Below, in pieces: positions 6,052-9,758 of a stretch of DNA of 9,758 nucleotides. The position numbers were made by a program, and so were the translations under genes. Positions within the stretch are counted from its first letter, which is position 1; each line of letters begins with the position of its first letter. Location of the stretch: positions 1 to 9,758 of the forward strand of contig CAZCUQ010000069.1 in NCBI GenBank assembly GCA_964501705.1, read 5' to 3'. Below the pieces are notes generated by a model. That model was given only the letters and a program-made list of their open reading frames with translations. It ran no database searches and had not been told where the DNA came from. The DNA is from RGIG4694 sp964501705. Lineage in GTDB: Bacteria > Bacillota > Clostridia > Oscillospirales > Ruminococcaceae.

Positions 6052-8490
6052 ATGGAAAGGTACAATTTTTCCGAAATCGAAAAAAAATGGCAGAAATATT
6101 GGGAAGAACACGAGACATTTAAAACGGACGTACATGATTTCTCAAAGCCGAAATACTATGTTCTCGATATGTTTCCCTACCCATCGGGCGTGGGACTTCA
6201 CGCGGGACACCCGGAAGGCTATACCGCAACGGATATAGTTTCCCGAATGAAGAGAATGCAGGGCTACAATGTGCTTCATCCCATGGGCTACGATTCGTTC
6301 GGACTTCCCGCAGAGCAGTATGCCGTAAATACGGGAAATCATCCTAACGGCTTTACCGAGGAGAATATCAAGACATTTTCAAAGCAGCTTAAAGAACTCG
6401 GATTTGATTATGACAGCTCAAAAACGCTGGCAACGTCCGACCCGAAATTCTATAAATGGACTCAGTGGATATTCAAACAGCTTTATCTCGACGGATATGC
6501 AAAGTATATAGATATGCCTGTAAACTGGTGCGAGGAACTCGGAACGGTACTTTCAAACGATGAGGTAATAGACGGGAAATCCGAAAGAGGCGGATACCCC
6601 GTCATAAGAAAGAATATGAAGCAGTGGGTCATAGATCAGCCCGCTTTTGCGGAAAAGCTTCTTGAAGGACTTGACGAGATAGACTGGCCCGAATCCACAA
6701 AGGCTATACAGCGCAACTGGATAGGAAAATCCACGGGCGTTGAGGTTGAATTCCAAATAGTCGGAGGCGGAAAGTTCAGCATTTTCACGACTTGTATCGA
6801 AACAATCTACGGTATAACTTTCATGGTTCTCGCTCCCGACGGAGATATCGTGAAAGCTCTCATGCCAAGAATCGAAAACAAGGAAGAGGTTCGGGCATAT
6901 ATAGACGAGACGATAAAAAAGAATGACATGGACAGAACGGAACTTAACAAGACAAAATCGGGCTGCGAGCTTAAAGGCGTCACCTGTATTAATCCCGCAA
7001 ACGGCAGGGAAGTCAGAATGTTTATCGGCGATTTCGTTCTCGCAAGCTACGGCACGGGTGCGGTTATGGCTGTTCCCGCGCACGACCAGAGAGACTTTGA
7101 GTACGCCGAGGCGCATAATATCCCGCTTATTCAGGTCATCGAGGGCAGCGGAGAAACATGTCACGCCGATGTTTCCGAAAAGGCTTTTGAAAAGCACGAT
7201 TATCTCGGAAAGGGCTGCAGGCTCATAAATTCCGAAGAATTTACGGGACTCACCGTTGAAGAGGCAAAGGAAGCGATAACCGATAAGCTTGAAAAAATGG
7301 GAGTCGCAAAGCGCACTGTAAATTATCATTTCAGAGAATGGATATTTGCCCGTCAGCGTTACTGGGGCGAGCCTGTTCCCGTGGTTCATACCGAGGACGG
7401 AAAAATTCACGTCCTTGACGATGATGAGCTTCCGCTTATTCTTCCCGAACTTGAGGACTATAAGGGCAAAAACGGAAAAGCTCCCCTTGAAAACGCCGAA
7501 GAATGGAAAAAATACGCTCATAACGGAATAAAGGGCGTAAGAGAAACCTCAACAATGCCCGGTTCGGCGGGTTCAAGCTGGTATTATTTCAGATACATCG
7601 ATCCCGACAACGACAAGGAATTTGCCGACTATGAGCTTTTGAAGCACTGGATGCCCGTCGATCTTTATATCGGAGGTCCCGAACACGCGGTAGGTCATCT
7701 TATCTATTCCAGAATATGGAACAGATTCCTTTACGACAAGGGACTTGCTCCCACAAAGGAACCGTTCAAAAAGCTCGTTCATCAGGGAATGATCCTCGGC
7801 GAGAACGGAATAAAGATGGGCAAGCGCTATCCGGAATATGTTGTCAATCCCGGCGATATCGTAAGAGATTACGGCGCGGATACGCTCCGTCTTTACGAAA
7901 TGTTCATGGGTCCTCTTGAGGTCTCGAAGCCCTGGAGCAGTTCGGGTGTTGAGGGAGCAAAACGATTCATCACAAGAGTGTGGAATTTCTTCACGGATGA
8001 GAAAAATATCACTGCGGAGAATGACGGCGCTCTCACGAGAATTTATCATCAGACAGTAAAGAAAGTCACCGATGATTTTGAATCTCTTGCGTTCAATACG
8101 GCTATAAGTCAGATGATGATATTCGTAAACGCCGTTTACAAGGAGGGGAAATGTCCGAAGGAATACGCCGAGGGACTTGTGAAGCTTATTTCACCCGTAA
8201 CTCCGCATATCGGCGAAGAAATATGGCAGAAACTCGGACACGATAATACTATCGCATATGAGCCGTGGCCCGTTTACGACGAAAAGGAGCTTGTAACAGA
8301 AACGATAGAAATTCCGGTTCAGATAAACGGCAGATTAAAGGGAAAAATCGTTCTGGGCATTGACGAGGAGTCCGACAGCGCACTTGCAAAGGCAAGAGAA
8401 CTTCCCGAAATAAAGTCGTTCCTTGAGGGAAAGAAGATCGTTAAAGAAATATATGTTAAGGGTAGGATATGCAATATCGTAGCAAAGTGA
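6052..8490 (+). CDS. leuS: Leucyl-tRNA synthetase (variant KMSKS and editing motifs)
   Basis: Class I synthetase that charges tRNA-Leu and edits mischarged products. At 812 aa it has normal bacterial length. The catalytic core shows the HIGH motif as HAGH (50-53) in PYPSGVGLHAGHPEGYTATD, and the CP1 editing domain lies at about 225-425 with YGTGAVMAVPAHDQRDFE (333-350) intact. WIFARQRYWGEPVPV (430-444), SSWYYFRYIDPDN (508-520) and DLYIGGPEHA (537-546) follow, then the anticodon-binding domain and the C-terminal domain ending VKGRICNIVAK. Two motifs differ from consensus: the KMSKS loop reads KMGKRYPEYVVNP (588-600), one residue longer than usual, and the editing motif TTRPDT reads TTCIET (246-251). 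The start has AAGGTG at 6041-6046. No T-box leader precedes it; the gene is only 17 bp after its neighbour and relies on operon transcription. Confidence 0.97.
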   Translation: MERYNFSEIEKKWQKYWEEHETFKTDVHDFSKPKYYVLDMFPYPSGVGLHAGHPEGYTATDIVSRMKRMQGYNVLHPMGYDSFGLPAEQYAVNTGNHPNGFTEENIKTFSKQLKELGFDYDSSKTLATSDPKFYKWTQWIFKQLYLDGYAKYIDMPVNWCEELGTVLSNDEVIDGKSERGGYPVIRKNMKQWVIDQPAFAEKLLEGLDEIDWPESTKAIQRNWIGKSTGVEVEFQIVGGGKFSIFTTCIETIYGITFMVLAPDGDIVKALMPRIENKEEVRAYIDETIKKNDMDRTELNKTKSGCELKGVTCINPANGREVRMFIGDFVLASYGTGAVMAVPAHDQRDFEYAEAHNIPLIQVIEGSGETCHADVSEKAFEKHDYLGKGCRLINSEEFTGLTVEEAKEAITDKLEKMGVAKRTVNYHFREWIFARQRYWGEPVPVVHTEDGKIHVLDDDELPLILPELEDYKGKNGKAPLENAEEWKKYAHNGIKGVRETSTMPGSAGSSWYYFRYIDPDNDKEFADYELLKHWMPVDLYIGGPEHAVGHLIYSRIWNRFLYDKGLAPTKEPFKKLVHQGMILGENGIKMGKRYPEYVVNPGDIVRDYGADTLRLYEMFMGPLEVSKPWSSSGVEGAKRFITRVWNFFTDEKNITAENDGALTRIYHQTVKKVTDDFESLAFNTAISQMMIFVNAVYKEGKCPKEYAEGLVKLISPVTPHIGEEIWQKLGHDNTIAYEPWPVYDEKELVTETIEIPVQINGRLKGKIVLGIDEESDSALAKARELPEIKSFLEGKKIVKEIYVKGRICNIVAK

Positions 8491-8551
8491 TTTTTGTGCA
8501 TAATTCATAAAAAAAATACAAAAAAACAGCGAATATTTTTTCAGCCGGCTC

Positions 8552-8580
8552 TTGACAGTCTCGAATAAGTATTGTATAAT
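8552..8580 (+). promoter_or_regulatory. Consensus SigA promoter for rpsU
   Basis: TTGACA at 8552-8557 and TATAAT at 8575-8580 with a 17-bp spacer form a perfect consensus promoter. Transcription would begin near 8587, giving a leader of about 50 nt to the TTG start of rpsU. The AT-rich stretch between leuS and this promoter (8491-8551) shows no GC-rich terminator hairpin. Confidence 0.92.
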
Positions 8581-8603
8581 ATAATAGTTACATCTATTAC
8601 AAT

Positions 8604-8628
8604 CCTCTGTCTTAGGGACAAAGGGAGG
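8604..8628 (+). promoter_or_regulatory. Possible leader hairpin covering the rpsU ribosome binding site
   Basis: In the leader, TGTC (8608-8611) pairs with GACA (8617-8620) around the loop TTAGG. The stem can be extended by CCT (8604-8606) with AGG (8622-8624) across one C-A mismatch, or alternatively by CCTC (8604-8607) with GAGG (8625-8628). Either form takes up part of the purine-rich ribosome binding site AAGGGAGGGA (8621-8630). Seen by eye only; energy not calculated. Confidence 0.4.
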
Positions 8629-8636
8629 GAATAAAG

Positions 8637-8810
8637 TTGGCAGAAATCAAGGTTGGCAAAAACGAATCCTTGGATACAGCCCTCAAGCGCTTCAAAAGAA
8701 TCTGCGCAAAGGACGGAGTTATCGCAGAGGTTCGCAAAAGAGAGCACTATGAGAAGCCTTCGGTAAAGCGTAAGAAAAAATCCGAAGCTGCTCGTAAGCG
8801 CAAGTATTAA
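8637..8810 (+). CDS. rpsU: Small ribosomal subunit protein bS21
   Basis: Small basic 30S protein located near the 3' end of 16S rRNA, with a role in translation initiation. It is only 57 aa: MAEIKVGKNESLDTALKR, then FKRICAKDGVIAEVRKREHYEKPS, then the basic tail VKRKKKSEAARKRKY, all typical of the S21 family, including the E-V-R-K-R-E-x-Y-E-K-P core. The start is TTG at 8637, supported by the strong purine run AAGGGAGGGA (8621-8630) about 7 bp upstream and by homology of MAEIKVG. There is no ATG near the proper N-terminus. It has its own consensus promoter and an intrinsic terminator, so it is probably monocistronic. The gene yqeY, which often follows rpsU in Firmicutes, is absent; yqeG follows. 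Confidence 0.96.
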   Translation: MAEIKVGKNESLDTALKRFKRICAKDGVIAEVRKREHYEKPSVKRKKKSEAARKRKY

Positions 8811-8852
8811 TATACTGCTGAATCAGACAGCGCGGTATTGCGTGCGTCTATG

Positions 8853-8888
8853 AACGGCGGCGGAGTGTTCTGCCGCCGTTTTAATTTT
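8853..8888 (+). terminator. Intrinsic terminator after rpsU
   Basis: The stem arm AACGGCGGCGGA (8853-8864) pairs with TCTGCCGCCGTT (8869-8880) around the loop GTGT. Twelve pairs form, one of them G-T. The run TTTTAATTTT (8879-8888) follows. The T-tract directly touches the AGGAGG site of yqeG (8889-8894). Confidence 0.9.
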
Positions 8889-8899
8889 AGGAGGATCTC

Positions 8900-9391
8900 A
8901 TGCTGTTTAAACCTACAAGGGCGTTTAAAACGATTTTGTCTCTTACTCCCGAAATTTTATGTGAAATGGGCATCAAGGCGCTTATCCTCGATGTTGACAA
9001 TACTCTTACCACACATAATAATCCTGCTCCCGCATACGGCGTTTCCGAATGGATAGAAAATACGCGGAAAGCGGGAATAAAGCTTATGATCGTATCAAAT
9101 AATCATGCGCAGAGAGTTTCAGGCATGGCTGATACTCTCGGACTTCCTTTTGTCGCGGAGGGTGCGAAGCCCCTGCCCGCAGGCTACAAAAAAGCGGCGG
9201 AAAGCTTGGGAGTTTCAAAATCCGAGCTTTGCGCCGTAGGAGATCAGATATTCACAGATATTCTGGGCGCGAATATTTTCGGGATAAAATCGGTTTTTGT
9301 GAGGCCTATTGAGCTTGAAAGTGGATTCTTCTTTAAGATAAAAAGATTCTTTGAAAAGCCGCTCCGACCGACAAAATTTGAGGATGAATAA
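8900..9391 (+). CDS. yqeG: YqeG family HAD-type phosphatase
   Basis: HAD-superfamily class III phosphatase of the YqeG branch, which is related to the eukaryotic/plant phosphatidylglycerophosphate phosphatases (GEP4 type); the substrate here is not shown. Motif I is DVDNTL (D31, D33), motif II is IVSNN (S66), motif III lysine is K90 in EGAKPLPAGY, and motif IV is GDQIFTDI (D115, D120), so the active site is complete. At 163 aa it has the usual family length, and the start MLFKPTRAFKTILSLTPE is family-like. AGGAGG at 8889-8894 fixes the ATG. No promoter is visible between the rpsU terminator and this gene, so expression may depend on read-through. In Bacillus yqeG heads the yqeH-aroE-yhbY-nadD cluster; here it lies downstream of leuS and rpsU. 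Confidence 0.92.
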   Translation: MLFKPTRAFKTILSLTPEILCEMGIKALILDVDNTLTTHNNPAPAYGVSEWIENTRKAGIKLMIVSNNHAQRVSGMADTLGLPFVAEGAKPLPAGYKKAAESLGVSKSELCAVGDQIFTDILGANIFGIKSVFVRPIELESGFFFKIKRFFEKPLRPTKFEDE

Positions 9392-9451
9392 GGAAAAGAT
9401 GACATTATGCGGCAATAAAAGAAAAAATTAATAAATAATACAGGTGATAAA

Positions 9452-9758
9452 ATGAGCGCAAAATTCGGTCCCGCAGGAGCTGCGGAAAGCTTCAAAGCCA
9501 TGGGCTACAAGAAAACGATTCAGATAGGGGAGTACCTTGAAAAATTCGGACTCGATCATTTTGAATATCAGTGCGGTCAGGGAGTGAGAGTTTCCGAAGA
9601 ATCCGCAAGAGCTTTCGGAGAATCTCTTCGGGAAAAAAACATTTCCGTTTCTGTTCACGCGCCGTACTTTATTTCTCTTTCAAGCGTAGAGGAGGAAAAG
9701 AGGAATAATTCCATAAATTATATCATCGCCTCGGCAAAGGCGGTAAAGGCTATGGGCG
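9452..9758 (+). CDS. nfo: Endonuclease IV / AP endonuclease family 2 protein (partial, 3' end outside window)
   Basis: The first 102 codons of a TIM-barrel protein of the endonuclease IV (AP endonuclease 2, Nfo) family, a zinc-dependent enzyme that cuts DNA at abasic sites. Visible are MSAKFGPAG (1-9), a loop leading to LEKFGLDHFEYQCGQGVRVS (29-48), SVHAPYFISLSS (67-78) with His69 as a likely zinc ligand, and SINYIIASAKAVKAMG (87-102). The zinc residues further on lie outside the window, so activity cannot be judged. AGGTGA at 9442-9447 supports the ATG. It lies 60 bp after yqeG with no terminator seen between them, so the two genes are probably co-transcribed. Another TIM-barrel xylose-isomerase-like protein is less likely given the MSAKFGPAG start and SVHAPY. 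Confidence 0.87.
   Translation, partial: MSAKFGPAGAAESFKAMGYKKTIQIGEYLEKFGLDHFEYQCGQGVRVSEESARAFGESLREKNISVSVHAPYFISLSSVEEEKRNNSINYIIASAKAVKAMG

Noticed and set aside
6553..7521. Open frame of 322 codons on the minus strand inside leuS
   Set aside because: It lies fully antisense to an unmistakable leuS reading frame, shows no family motif, and is explained by the codon bias of leuS.
7573..8049. Open frame of 158 codons on the minus strand inside leuS
   Set aside because: Antisense shadow of leuS with no recognisable domain or supported start.
8491..8551. Terminator after leuS
   Set aside because: The region is A/T-rich with a short palindrome AGCCGGCT (8542-8549), but no hairpin followed by a T-tract is visible.
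9399..9431. Tiny open frame MTLCGNKRKN between yqeG and the AP endonuclease gene
   Set aside because: Ten codons with only a weak purine run upstream and no evidence of conservation.
1..9758. Mobile elements, CRISPR arrays, tRNA or rRNA genes
   Set aside because: No transposase or integrase motifs, no regularly spaced repeats, and no cloverleaf or rRNA-like sequence were found on either strand.

Overview
The window looks like chromosomal DNA of an anaerobic Clostridia member, most like the Ruminococcaceae/Oscillospiraceae. This rests on moderate GC content, strong AGGAGG-type ribosome binding sites, consensus SigA promoters, use of GTG and TTG starts, and gene content: a YqeK/RsfS/NadD/YhbY block, a YqeG-type HAD phosphatase and a TrpB2-type tryptophan synthase beta chain. 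The assignment is inference from family resemblance. No mobile element, CRISPR array, tRNA or rRNA is visible. Most genes are core housekeeping genes.

Layout. Bases 1-723 (minus) hold the N-terminal part of a TrpB2-like enzyme, transcribed leftwards from a near-consensus promoter. A 316-bp divergent intergenic region separates it from a rightward block that fills the rest of the window. ftsY (SRP receptor GTPase, with an acidic tail at the C-terminus instead of the usual N-terminus) overlaps rdgB (house-cleaning ITP/XTP pyrophosphatase) by 4 bp. A second transcription unit, possibly starting at a promoter at 2891-2920, runs yhbY, nadD, yqeK, an unrecognised two-helix membrane protein, rsfS, an unrecognised four-helix membrane protein and leuS. 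Most of these genes are separated by 4-23 bp overlaps or gaps of 5-17 bp. A strong promoter then drives rpsU (ribosomal protein S21), which starts with TTG and ends at a clear intrinsic terminator. After the terminator come yqeG (HAD phosphatase) and the first 102 codons of an endonuclease IV/AP endonuclease family gene, cut by the window end.

Functionally the central operon joins ribosome and translation factors (YhbY/CRM protein, RsfS silencing factor, LeuRS, with S21 next door) to nucleotide metabolism (NadD for NAD synthesis, YqeK Ap4A hydrolase, RdgB). This is the well-known Firmicutes yqe cluster in altered form: yqeH and aroE are not in front of yhbY, yqeG lies far downstream, and two uncharacterised membrane proteins flank rsfS.

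I found no complete new system. The observations most worth a second look are: the C-terminal acidic extension of FtsY, with a second basic/hydrophobic patch near its end; a perfect 15-bp hairpin in the ftsY coding sequence where that extension begins; a LeuRS whose KMSKS loop and editing-site threonine-rich motif both depart from consensus; the two membrane proteins around rsfS; and the structured rpsU leader.
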